From: Cohnella kolymensis
Lineage (GTDB): Bacteria > Bacillota > Bacilli > Paenibacillales > Paenibacillaceae
DNA length: 64,000 nt
Assembly (NCBI RefSeq): GCF_000829465.1
Contig: NZ_JXAL01000001.1
Location: 62,001 to 126,000, forward strand
Direction: 5' to 3'
The notes under the pieces were generated by a model. That model ran no database searches and was not told the DNA's origin. It saw only the letters and a program-made list of their open reading frames with translations. The position numbers and the translations under genes are program-made. Positions 57,695 to 64,000 of the stretch are shown in pieces. Numbering within the stretch: position 1 is the first letter of the stretch; each line of letters starts with the position of its first letter.

Positions 57695-57934
57695 TCATAT
57701 TTTTTCCGAACCGTACTTGCGTTCCATCGCCCGCGCGAACCAGGTTGCCGCAATTGCCGTGACCGCGGCATCGTCAATCGGCATAAAAGGCATAAAGTCA
57801 GGAAGCACCCAATAGAGCGCCACCGGCACGATGAACAGCAGCTTATCCTTAAGGGCAATGCGATCGGAGCGCAGAATACGCCAGACGCGGCTGGGCAGAT
57901 GTCTCCATAACGCGAACAAAGATCGGCGGGGCAT
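57695..57934 (-). CDS. DUF1232 (YkvA-like) small membrane protein
   Basis: 79 residues. SDRIALKDKLLFIVPVALYWVLPDFMPFMPIDD is the DUF1232 core, with one hydrophobic hairpin. Function unknown. It lies 19 bp after the M14 peptidase gene on the same strand. Confidence 0.87.
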   Translation of the reverse strand: MPRRSLFALWRHLPSRVWRILRSDRIALKDKLLFIVPVALYWVLPDFMPFMPIDDAAVTAIAATWFARAMERKYGSEKI

Positions 57935-57953
57935 AACCGGGCCTCCTTTTCAC

Positions 57954-59069
57954 CTAACTTTCATCAAGTTTACCCCACCCCGCCTGAAACGAATCACCTC
58001 GGCGCGAGTCCAACGCCTCAGCCAGCAGCTTTGCGATGTCGTCATAAATGTCGTCAAAATCGTCCAAACTGAGCGGGTTGTGCCCCCAGCCGGCTTCAAC
58101 CGTAAAACCGGGCCTGCCGAACTTTGATATAAACCAGTCTTTGTATCCGGCATCGCTGCCTTCCAAATAAACGGCCCGATAACCGGCAGCCTTCGCCATT
58201 CGGTGCGCCCACTGTTCCGCCTCAGGCGGCTCACAGCTGCGATAATTCCAATATATCTCCTCACCCTGAGTATGGAGCGCAAGAACGGCATCGAAGTCCA
58301 TTCGCTCCGTCCATTCCGCAAGCGCCGATGCTTCCGGCTCCGATAACGGCGCAGGTCCGCCGTAATCACGGGGGCCGGGCGCGCTCACACCCCGACGCTG
58401 CCTCTCTTCATCCCAATGCGCGGGAAATTGGTCGTTCAAATCCACCCCCCTTGCGTTCGATTTCCAACGATGAAACCGCGTGGAACCCCGATTCCACCGG
58501 AGCAATTCATCATAGAGCGGATGTTCAGGGTGTAGCCCCTCTTGCGCCAGCTGCGCTCCATCGGGATTCAGCATGGGGACGATCCACAGACTGCAACGGG
58601 AGAAAAGATCGGCAGCCGGTTTGCCCCCGATGGTCTTACCGCGCTCATAAGCCTTCGCATAATCCTCCGCAAATTTCATCAGCAGCAGTGAGGTGATCCA
58701 TTCATTCGCATGACAAGCACCGTTGAAATGCCAGAGGAAAGGACCGCTGCCTATATTCAGTGCGTGGAGCGGTTGACTGAGCACACTCCGCCCGATTACT
58801 CCTGCTTTGATAGACGGGTAAACCTGCGACAATCTTTGTATGTCGCCGCTTAACTGCGCCGGACCGTATTCGGCCGCGGTCATTACGATCGTATCCGGAT
58901 CATGGTTGTGCGCAAGCAATGGAATGTTAATGGTTTCTCCCGGGACAATCGGAGTCTTGGGATCCCATTGCGGATTGGCAGACATGAGCGAAATCCGGGT
59001 GATACCGAGATTCTGCGCAATCCTCCTCGGCGTATCCCTCTGTTGTACGACATAACGTCCCTTTGTCAC
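57954..59069 (-). CDS. LysM-M14 peptidase (gamma-D-glutamyl-L-diamino acid endopeptidase I type)
   Basis: About 371 residues from GTG 59069, with GGGAGGAG nine bases upstream. Residues about 5-52 are a LysM domain (YVVQQRDTPRRIAQNLGIT). The M14 domain has the zinc motif HxxE in FNGACHANEW, the loop WIVPMLNPDGA, LHTQGEEIYWN with the third His, and the catalytic Glu in FTVEAGWGHNP. This resembles the spore or wall enzyme ENP I/YqgT that cuts between D-Glu and diaminopimelate in muropeptides. No signal peptide. Confidence 0.92.
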   Translation of the reverse strand: MTKGRYVVQQRDTPRRIAQNLGITRISLMSANPQWDPKTPIVPGETINIPLLAHNHDPDTIVMTAAEYGPAQLSGDIQRLSQVYPSIKAGVIGRSVLSQPLHALNIGSGPFLWHFNGACHANEWITSLLLMKFAEDYAKAYERGKTIGGKPAADLFSRCSLWIVPMLNPDGAQLAQEGLHPEHPLYDELLRWNRGSTRFHRWKSNARGVDLNDQFPAHWDEERQRRGVSAPGPRDYGGPAPLSEPEASALAEWTERMDFDAVLALHTQGEEIYWNYRSCEPPEAEQWAHRMAKAAGYRAVYLEGSDAGYKDWFISKFGRPGFTVEAGWGHNPLSLDDFDDIYDDIAKLLAEALDSRRGDSFQAGWGKLDES

Positions 59070-59139
59070 TTTAGACGTCTCCTCCCTCATTTTACGTTTA
59101 CTTGATGTATGAGGGCATTCTCCCGAATATGACCGCACG

Positions 59140-59193
59140 AAAAAAAGAGCGCTTGCTGCGGCCACCCTTTAACGGATGCCATGGCAAGCGCTC
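59140..59193 (-). terminator. racE terminator
   Basis: GAGCGCTTGC (59193-59184, minus strand) pairs with GCAAGCGCTC (59156-59147), then T7. Confidence 0.9.
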
Positions 59194-59202
59194 GTTTAAA
59201 CG

Positions 59203-60015
59203 TTACATACTGATATGAGGGACTTGCCAGATGACAGGGGTCAAACGGATTTGCTCGCCCAGCCAGTTCTGTGCGATGTCTTGAAACTTGCGGGAATCCC
59301 CGCTGCAGAAAAATTGGTGAACGGGAACTTCGTCTCTGCCGGCCAATTGATGTTTTTCATGCAAAATCGTGCTGATTTCGCGCGCCGTTTCCTCGGCGGA
59401 ATTGATTAATGTTACGTCGGAACCCATCGCTTCCGAAATGGCGTCGGACAGGAAAGGGTAATGAGTGCATCCGAGAATGAGACAATCCATCTCGTTGTTC
59501 CTGAGTGATGCCAGCGAAGCCGATACGGTCTCATAAGTTTCCGGCGAGAGGAAGTTGCCGTCCTCCACGAGGGGAACGAACGCGGGACATGCCCGGCTCA
59601 CGACTGCAACACGCGGCGACAAGGTTTTCAGCGCCGTTTCATAGGCTCGGCTTTTGATCGTTCCTTCCGTGCCGATGACGCCTACCATGCCGCTTTTGGT
59701 CCGCCCGATTGCTGCACGGGCGCCGGGATTAATGACGCCTACCACAGGCAGATCGATGCGGCTGCGGATATCCTCAAGAGCCACCGCCGTTGCTGTATTA
59801 CAAGCGATGACAACCATTTTCGGTTGATATTGAACGAGATAATCAACAATTTCACGGGTAAAGGATATGACTTCTTCCGCCGGCCTCGGGCCATAAGGGG
59901 TTCGTGCGGTGTCACCGAAGTATAGTATTTTTTCCCTGGGAAGCTGACGCATTACTTCTCTGACGACTGTTAGTCCGCCAACGCCGGAATCCAGGATTGC
60001 GATCGCCTGCTGCAC
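59203..60015 (-). CDS. racE: Glutamate racemase
   Basis: 270 residues from GTG 60015. Makes D-glutamate for peptidoglycan. LDSGVGGLTVVREV with the catalytic Asp nearby, YFGDTARTPYGPR, first catalytic Cys in IACNTATA and second in LILGCTHYPFL. Monocistronic with its own terminator. Confidence 0.97.
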   Translation of the reverse strand: MQQAIAILDSGVGGLTVVREVMRQLPREKILYFGDTARTPYGPRPAEEVISFTREIVDYLVQYQPKMVVIACNTATAVALEDIRSRIDLPVVGVINPGARAAIGRTKSGMVGVIGTEGTIKSRAYETALKTLSPRVAVVSRACPAFVPLVEDGNFLSPETYETVSASLASLRNNEMDCLILGCTHYPFLSDAISEAMGSDVTLINSAEETAREISTILHEKHQLAGRDEVPVHQFFCSGDSRKFQDIAQNWLGEQIRLTPVIWQVPHISM

Positions 60016-60125
60016 GTGAACACCGCTTTCTGCAAATATAATGATGTCGATTCTCGATAGATTATGACCTACAGATAAAAAATGTACCTACATTTTAGCC
60101 TATAAAAGGACAAGCTTCAAGCAAA

Positions 60126-60162
60126 CAACAACGCCGCGCGGCGGGAGCAGGCGGCGTTGTTG
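60126..60162 (-). terminator. Terminator of the YtxH unit
   Basis: CAACAACGCCGC (60126-60137) pairs with GCGGCGTTGTTG (60151-60162). The T tail on the minus strand is short (TTTGCTTG). Confidence 0.7.
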
Positions 60163-60175
60163 CACGATACGGCGG

Positions 60176-60517
60176 CTATAATGCCGCGGAATTGTCGTCG
60201 ACAAACGTTTGTGTTTCCGACACATCATCGGCGGCTGCGCCGTTTTTGGGCGACCGGATATCGGTTACGAATCGTCCGGCAGCCGCTTTGGCGTCCACCG
60301 CGAAGTCCGTCGTTCTTTTGGCTAAGGTCTGCACCGCGCTTCCGGCCTGGCGGCTTATATCCACCGTCTTCTCCCCGACTAGCTGCGCGGTGTCGGTAAT
60401 ATCTTTTCGCAGCTCACGACCTGGTTTCGGAGCAAATAATAGAGCGGTCACCGCACCGGTAACTACTCCCGTGACTGTGCCCCAGAAAAAGGATTTCAGC
60501 GCCTTTTTGTCTGCCAT
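60176..60517 (-). CDS. YtxH domain protein
   Basis: 113 residues. A glycine-rich hydrophobic N-terminus (FFWGTVTGVVTGAVTALLFAPKPGRELR) is the YtxH signature, followed by an amphipathic helix region. In Bacillus ytxGHJ is a general stress and stationary-phase operon, and here too YtxH follows a DUF948 gene. Confidence 0.92.
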   Translation of the reverse strand: MADKKALKSFFWGTVTGVVTGAVTALLFAPKPGRELRKDITDTAQLVGEKTVDISRQAGSAVQTLAKRTTDFAVDAKAAAGRFVTDIRSPKNGAAADDVSETQTFVDDNSAAL

Positions 60518-60523
60518 GAAAAT

Positions 60524-61018
60524 TCACTCTCCTTGTGATGGATCCGCACTCGGCCCCGAATTCGGCAAACAGTCGGCCGGCCCGCGTCCTCCGGTCCGCT
60601 TCTTCCAAAGCTGCCGGATATTTCGGCCCAATTGAATCCAATCCTGAGCCTGGAGGCCGTTGTCATCTTCACGCTCTTCAGCAGCGGCGATGCCGGATCC
60701 GGCTCGGTGTTTCCATATGCCTGCCACCTGGGACACGGAATGTGCGGCTGCCTGCGCCGCCTCGCCGAGCACTCGCGCCCCCTCCGCAAGTGCAGCAAAG
60801 CCTTCGATGTTGCGGCGGCCTGCACGCACGGCACCGGCTGCCTCTTCAGCCAACTGCCGGCACTCCGTTAATGCGGCTTCCGTCTCTCGGGAGAGCGTCT
60901 CTACGTTCCCGGCAATGCGCTTCAACAGCCTGCAAGCTTCAACAATGCCCCATACGCACGCTGCGGCGATCGCGATAACCGCAAACGCTATTCCGTAAGC
61001 CGTCACATCCCATGCCAT
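60524..61018 (-). CDS. DUF948 domain protein (YtxG-like)
   Basis: 164 residues. One N-terminal transmembrane helix (IAFAVIAIAAACVWGIVEACRLL), then a long Ala/Glu/Arg coiled-coil region typical of DUF948. Function unknown. Six bp upstream of the YtxH gene. Confidence 0.87.
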   Translation of the reverse strand: MAWDVTAYGIAFAVIAIAAACVWGIVEACRLLKRIAGNVETLSRETEAALTECRQLAEEAAGAVRAGRRNIEGFAALAEGARVLGEAAQAAAHSVSQVAGIWKHRAGSGIAAAEEREDDNGLQAQDWIQLGRNIRQLWKKRTGGRGPADCLPNSGPSADPSQGE

Positions 61019-61120
61019 CCGTTGCCGCCTCCTGTTTTACGGTACCCGGGCGAATGCCCATGCGGTTAATGACAGTATAAGAAGGCACAGCTTGTATTGA
61101 CACAAGGGACAACAAAATAA

Positions 61121-61157
61121 AAAGGGTTTCTCTGCTACGGAAGCAGATAGACCCTGA
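61121..61157 (-). terminator. Terminator of the SufR-like regulator gene
   Basis: GGGT and ACCC outer arms plus TCTGCT/AGCAGA inner arms form a hairpin followed on the minus strand by T5ATTTT. Confidence 0.8.
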
Positions 61158-61165
61158 CAATAACA

Positions 61166-61810
61166 TTATTGAGCTGCGCTCTTGGGGCGAATTGCATACG
61201 TACAGCGCCCTCCGCCTTCCGCCAGACATTCCGTCCGCTCTACCTGGGCGTCCAGCAATGTTTCAAAAAGCTGCTGTTCGCATCTGCAGGCCTGCCGATA
61301 CCGATTCGCGACTTGAGCGATCGGACAATTATATTCATGTAGATGCAACGTTCCGCTGTCTTCGGCTCTCTCCCACTCCGTCATATAGCCGCCTGCGTTC
61401 TGAATGGACGTTAGCTCGGATACGCGATCCTCCAAAGGTTTATCCTGCATCTGAGGCCGATAGCGGTCTTCCAGCTTGTCGCGTCGGCCTTGAAACATCA
61501 GATCGATCACTTCCGGACCGCCCGTCTGTTCTTCCAGTTCGCTTAACAAATCCAAAGTAAGCTGCGGATAGTTTTTCGGAAACAGATCGTCCGCCTCGGG
61601 CGTTAAGCTATAACTATACATCGGACGTCCCATTGCCTGCCTCACCAGAGTGGATCGAATAAGGCCATCCCGTTCCAAAGTGTGAATATGGCGGCGCACC
61701 GCCATCTCGGTAATGCCGAGCGGTTTGGATAATTCACCGATTCCGCAGCTGCCTTGCGTCTTAAGCAGCTGAAGCAGCTGGCGTCTTGTTGAATATTGTT
61801 CCTCCGCCAT
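61166..61810 (-). CDS. Helix-turn-helix regulator, SufR/DeoR-like with C-terminal Cys cluster
   Basis: About 214 residues from ATG 61810, with AGGAGG nine bases upstream. HTH at 10-60 (TRRQLLQLLKTQGSCGIGEL, LGITEMAVRRHIHTLERDGL). The C-terminal part has Cys in YNCPIAQV, ACRCEQQ, ERTECLAEGGGRCTY, the pattern of SufR-type Fe-S or effector-sensing regulators. Target genes unknown; suf genes are not in the window. Confidence 0.88.
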   Translation of the reverse strand: MAEEQYSTRRQLLQLLKTQGSCGIGELSKPLGITEMAVRRHIHTLERDGLIRSTLVRQAMGRPMYSYSLTPEADDLFPKNYPQLTLDLLSELEEQTGGPEVIDLMFQGRRDKLEDRYRPQMQDKPLEDRVSELTSIQNAGGYMTEWERAEDSGTLHLHEYNCPIAQVANRYRQACRCEQQLFETLLDAQVERTECLAEGGGRCTYAIRPKSAAQ

Positions 61811-61932
61811 GAGCATTCTCCTCCTTTTCACACGGCCTGTGTATCCGTTCCATCGGAATAAAGGGTGTTTTGGCTTAATTGTAGCGGAAACGGAGCCGTC
61901 CGTAAATCGCCAAATCAAAGGAGAAACCGAAT

Positions 61933-62358
61933 CTAAGCGTCCAGCTCTTGGTGCAAATAGTCGCTGACCTGTGTCGAAAAAGCGTTCAAAACCGCAGGCA
62001 GTTCCGCAGACAACGGATGCAGCTCACGACGCGGCCAGCTGTCGTATTCCTGTACGAGTCTCTTTCGGAGTGCGGCAAGCCGGCGAAGCGGTTCAGCAAC
62101 CTCGCCGGAAATCACCTTTTCGGTCGCTATAATCTCAATGATATCCTCATAGCTGCTTGCATCTCTCATCAGAAAACCGTCAATCAACGCATTGCCCACA
62201 TCGGTTACGATTTCCGCAGCCAAATGAAGAGCACGTTCCTGAGCCAAGCCTTCTATCAATGTGCCTTTCCATGAGGCAGCCGCCCCGGAGAGCGCCTCGC
62301 CCACTTCAGGTAAGCAGTCCAGCCGGCTGCGAATGCTTTCCCTATTGACATAATACAT
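61933..62358 (-). CDS. DUF86/HEPN family protein (YutE-like)
   Basis: 141 residues from ATG 62358. Helical protein with HLAAEIVTDVGNALIDGFLMRDASSYEDIIEI and LRRLAALRKRLVQEYDSW. The HEPN RNase motif RxxxxH reads RKRLVQEY here, so the catalytic His is absent and toxin activity is doubtful, as in chromosomal YutE proteins. No MNT partner is adjacent. Confidence 0.85.
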   Translation of the reverse strand: MYYVNRESIRSRLDCLPEVGEALSGAAASWKGTLIEGLAQERALHLAAEIVTDVGNALIDGFLMRDASSYEDIIEIIATEKVISGEVAEPLRRLAALRKRLVQEYDSWPRRELHPLSAELPAVLNAFSTQVSDYLHQELDA

Positions 62359-62374
62359 CGAGGTCGGCCCCCTG

Positions 62375-62500
62375 TTATTTTCGTTTGCGCTTGTTCCTTC
62401 GCTTTAACCAGATCGTCATGACCACCGCGCTAATCACAATAACCAGCAGATAAGTCATCATCTCGTAAACGTCACGCATGCTTGCGGTATCTTCTGCCAC
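62375..62500 (-). CDS. Small membrane protein, 41 aa
   Basis: GTG 62500 with GGGAG six bases upstream opens a 41-codon frame: a short acidic N-terminus (MAEDTASMRDVYE), one transmembrane helix (MMTYLLVIVISAVVMTIWL) and a basic tail (KRRNKRKRK), positive-inside toward the C-terminus. No family recognised. It fits tightly between the Dabb and HEPN genes on the same strand. Confidence 0.6.
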   Translation of the reverse strand: MAEDTASMRDVYEMMTYLLVIVISAVVMTIWLKRRNKRKRK

Positions 62501-62513
62501 GGGAATCTCCCTC

Positions 62514-62801
62514 TCAGCTCTCGTAGTCCACGCTGACCGAAGATTCACGGACAGACGCCATATGCTCGATGACCGGTTGATGTACAGGATGGGCCTGATA
62601 AGCCTGCAGAGCTTCCATGGAATCGAATTTCGTGATCAAGGCAATATCATAAGAGCGGTCGGAGCGGAGGAAATCGGTCCCGACCTCTATGTGCCGAAGC
62701 ACATCGATTTTCCCTTCCATACTGCGCAGAACTTCTGCCGTACGCGCAATGCTATCGGGAGTGCGATCTTTCAACTTAAACAAGACCATGTGTGTAATCA
62801 T
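62514..62801 (-). CDS. Dabb (stress-responsive alpha-beta barrel) family protein
   Basis: 95 residues. ITHMVLFKLKDRTPDSI, GTDFLRSDRSYDIALITKF and LQAYQAHPVHQPV match the Dabb ferredoxin-like fold, which dimerises. Exact role unknown. Likely cotranscribed with the 41-aa and HEPN genes. Confidence 0.92.
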   Translation of the reverse strand: MITHMVLFKLKDRTPDSIARTAEVLRSMEGKIDVLRHIEVGTDFLRSDRSYDIALITKFDSMEALQAYQAHPVHQPVIEHMASVRESSVSVDYES

Positions 62802-62825
62802 AGTTATTCCCTTTCTTTCATTATT

Positions 62826-62850
62826 AAAAAGGAGCCTTTACGGCTCCTCG
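62826..62850 (-). terminator. Terminator of the cupredoxin gene
   Basis: AGGAGCC (62831-62837) pairs with GGCTCCT (62843-62849), then TTTTTAAT on the minus strand. Confidence 0.85.
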
Positions 62851-62856
62851 TCGTTA

Positions 62857-63237
62857 TTACTCTACAATTATTACCGATTTCATGTTCGGGTGCCCTGGTC
62901 CGCACATAATGGAACATTTCAGTTCATAAGTACCCGGCTTATCGAAAGTGACTTCCGCGACCGGATTGTCTTTATCCAGCTTGACGTCAAGACCTTGGAA
63001 CTCGACACCATGATTGCCCAGGCTGTTGGAGAATGAAATCTTATAGTTGGTGCCTGCTTTAACCTTGTACTCTTTCTTGTCAAACTCAAAGTTAGTGGCG
63101 GTGATTTTCAGCAATTCCTGGCCTGGTTTCAATCCGCGAGACTCGTCAATCGGCTTGTCGGGCAATCCCGTCGCTAACAAGAACACGCCCATAACGCAAG
63201 CGACCGCGATCAAAGTAGAAAATAGCCATTTATGCAT
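62857..63237 (-). CDS. Membrane-anchored cupredoxin with CuA-like motif
   Basis: 126 residues. An N-terminal anchor or signal (WLFSTLIAVACVMGVFLLATG) is followed by a single cupredoxin domain. The copper ligands read NHGVEF and CSIMCGPGHPNM, matching the CuA spacing CxxxCxxxHxxM of cytochrome oxidase subunit II. It may be an electron carrier or copper chaperone on the outer membrane face; no oxidase genes are adjacent. Confidence 0.87.
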   Translation of the reverse strand: MHKWLFSTLIAVACVMGVFLLATGLPDKPIDESRGLKPGQELLKITATNFEFDKKEYKVKAGTNYKISFSNSLGNHGVEFQGLDVKLDKDNPVAEVTFDKPGTYELKCSIMCGPGHPNMKSVIIVE

Positions 63238-63362
63238 CGTGTGCTCCCCTGCTTCCCTTGCGAATTATCTCCTACTATATTACCTAAAAGAAGCGTTTGA
63301 ACTCAAGTGCATATGAGAGAGATGAGATAACTTTTTTTAGTTTTGTCAAAATGATGAACGAT

Positions 63363-63578
63363 TTAACCGTACCTGCGTGCCCGGCCCACAATGCGGAAAG
63401 CCAGCACCCTGTCGCTGTGAAACAGCCGAATGCCGCGCCGCAGATAGCAGTACGCCCGTATATTGCCGCCGCTCACGGAATCCACCCTTATACGCCTCTG
63501 ACTGATCGCGCCCGTGCGATCAAGATAAATGATCAAAGCCACATCGCCCGTGTGACGGGATAACGGATGAATGTCCAT
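63363..63578 (-). CDS. Small WYL-domain protein, 71 aa
   Basis: 71 residues from ATG 63578, with GGAGGGG upstream. ALIIYLDRTGAISQRRIRVDS, NIRAYCYLRRGIRLFHSDRVLAFRI resemble the WYL core without any HTH. A free ligand-binding domain, perhaps a co-regulator. A TATAAT -10 (63601-63596) is just upstream, and an SOS-like box abuts it. Confidence 0.75.
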   Translation of the reverse strand: MDIHPLSRHTGDVALIIYLDRTGAISQRRIRVDSVSGGNIRAYCYLRRGIRLFHSDRVLAFRIVGRARRYG

Positions 63579-63601
63579 TGTGAACCCCTCCAAGCATTAT
63601 A

Positions 63602-63615
63602 CGAACTTATGTTCT
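63602..63615 (-). promoter_or_regulatory. Candidate LexA/SOS box in the small WYL gene promoter
   Basis: AGAACATAAGTTCG on the minus strand (GAAC-N4-GTTC perfect) lies directly upstream of the TATAAT at 63601-63596, inside the -10/-35 spacer. The -35 is weak (GTTATA at 17 bp). Confidence 0.5.
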
Positions 63616-63627
63616 TATTATAACCAA

Positions 63628-63652
63628 AAAAAAATAACCGACACAACACCGG
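63628..63652 (-). terminator. Terminator of the holin gene
   Basis: On the minus strand ACCG and CGGT arms around GTGTTGTGT are followed by TATTTTTTTTT. The stem is short. Confidence 0.6.
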
Positions 63653-63656
63653 TAGA

Positions 63657-64000
63657 TTATTCCTTTCCCACTCGATCCCGAAGGATTTGGATGACCTTAC
63701 GTAAGCTGGGAGGCAGGGGGACTCCAATGCGGCCGAAATTTTCAATGACGGAGAGAAGTTCGTTCACAATATAAAAATACACCGCGCCTCCCATGACCAT
63801 TTCGGTGCCGAGCAGCACGTCCACACGGTGAGCAAGCAGCACAACGAGCAGAATCAAGCCCTTTTTAAATAAACCCCAGAAGCCGACCTTGCTATCCAGC
63901 CCGCTTCCGTCCCGTATCGCGGCTGTTACGCCGGTTATATAATCGATAGCGATCAGAACCGACAACAGAGTGAGTGTTTCCGTCCACTGTCCAAATGCGA
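63657..64000 (-). CDS. Phage holin family protein (Bhl/TcdE-like), partial
   Basis: The N-terminus is outside the window; the open frame reaches the right edge. Transmembrane helices LLSVLIAIDYITGVTAA, GLFKKGLILLVVLLAHRVD and VMGGAVYFYIVNELLSVIENFG match the holin_4 family. Such proteins are common as lone chromosomal genes in Bacilli. No phage genes are seen nearby. Confidence 0.9.
   Translation of the reverse strand, partial: AFGQWTETLTLLSVLIAIDYITGVTAAIRDGSGLDSKVGFWGLFKKGLILLVVLLAHRVDVLLGTEMVMGGAVYFYIVNELLSVIENFGRIGVPLPPSLRKVIQILRDRVGKE

Noticed and set aside
61933-62358. HEPN-MNT toxin-antitoxin module
   Set aside because: The catalytic His of RxxxxH is missing and no nucleotidyltransferase is adjacent; the broken MNT gene is 58 kb away.
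63657-64000. Prophage
   Set aside because: Only a holin-like gene is seen at the edge; neighbours are ordinary chromosomal genes.

Overview
The window looks like chromosome of a spore-forming Gram-positive rod of the Paenibacillaceae (Paenibacillus or a close relative). The reasons are a moderate GC content, purine-rich Shine-Dalgarno sites with frequent GTG and TTG starts, an alaS T-box leader, a CymR, cysteine desulfurase, MnmA, YrrD, AlaS, IreB, RuvX, DUF1292, MltG, U32 block in the order seen in Bacillus, the coproporphyrin-type heme genes hemE-hemH-hemY, and LtaS-like and M14 cell-wall enzymes. No rRNA, tRNA, prophage or CRISPR array was found. One DDE-less transposase relative is present.

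Layout. 1-2.8 kb: a vWA protein cut by the window edge, then an ADP-ribosylglycohydrolase with a WYL regulator. 2.8-5.4 kb: an AT-richer accessory patch with a dead MNT nucleotidyltransferase, a UPF0158 protein and a DUF6155 protein. 5.5-16.6 kb: exonuclease, two polysaccharide deacetylases, ilvD, an AI-2E-type permease, a class B PBP and a chemotaxis receptor, with a repeat field at 14.0-14.4 kb. 16.6-29.7 kb: the conserved Bacillus-like block. 29.6-31.2 kb: a second repeat field and a transposase-derived gene behind an SOS-type promoter. 31.2-37.8 kb: YebC, cold shock protein, PepF, DinB/YfiT, deoxyinosine glycosylase, and an MBL hydrolase with a TetR regulator. 37.9-46.5 kb: a nine-gene same-strand run (hemE-hemH-hemY-mobA-moeA-mobB-capA-gdpd-FAH). 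46.7-53.8 kb: an MFS exporter and an oppABCDF peptide importer. 54.3-64 kb: O-methyltransferase, LtaS-like enzyme, small Fe-S/DUF proteins, M14 peptidase, RacE, YtxH/DUF948 stress proteins, a SufR-like regulator, a HEPN protein, a CuA-like cupredoxin, a small WYL protein and a holin cut by the edge.

Two things stand out. First, ten otherwise convincing genes carry single-base frameshifts, including the normally essential alaS. In each, the downstream reading frame is intact up to the expected C-terminus. This looks more like indel errors in the sequence than decay, but three of the sites are A6 tracts where slippage could be tested. Second, LexA/SOS-type boxes sit in front of a DDE-less IS1595-like protein (two boxes, one exactly inside a sigma-A promoter spacer), a small WYL-domain protein and a vWA protein. 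Two separate repeat fields also share a CTGAGTGA-containing unit arranged as head-to-head arrays, which I cannot assign to a known family.

All calls rest on reading the sequence. No database search was run, and start codons were chosen by Shine-Dalgarno position and family knowledge.
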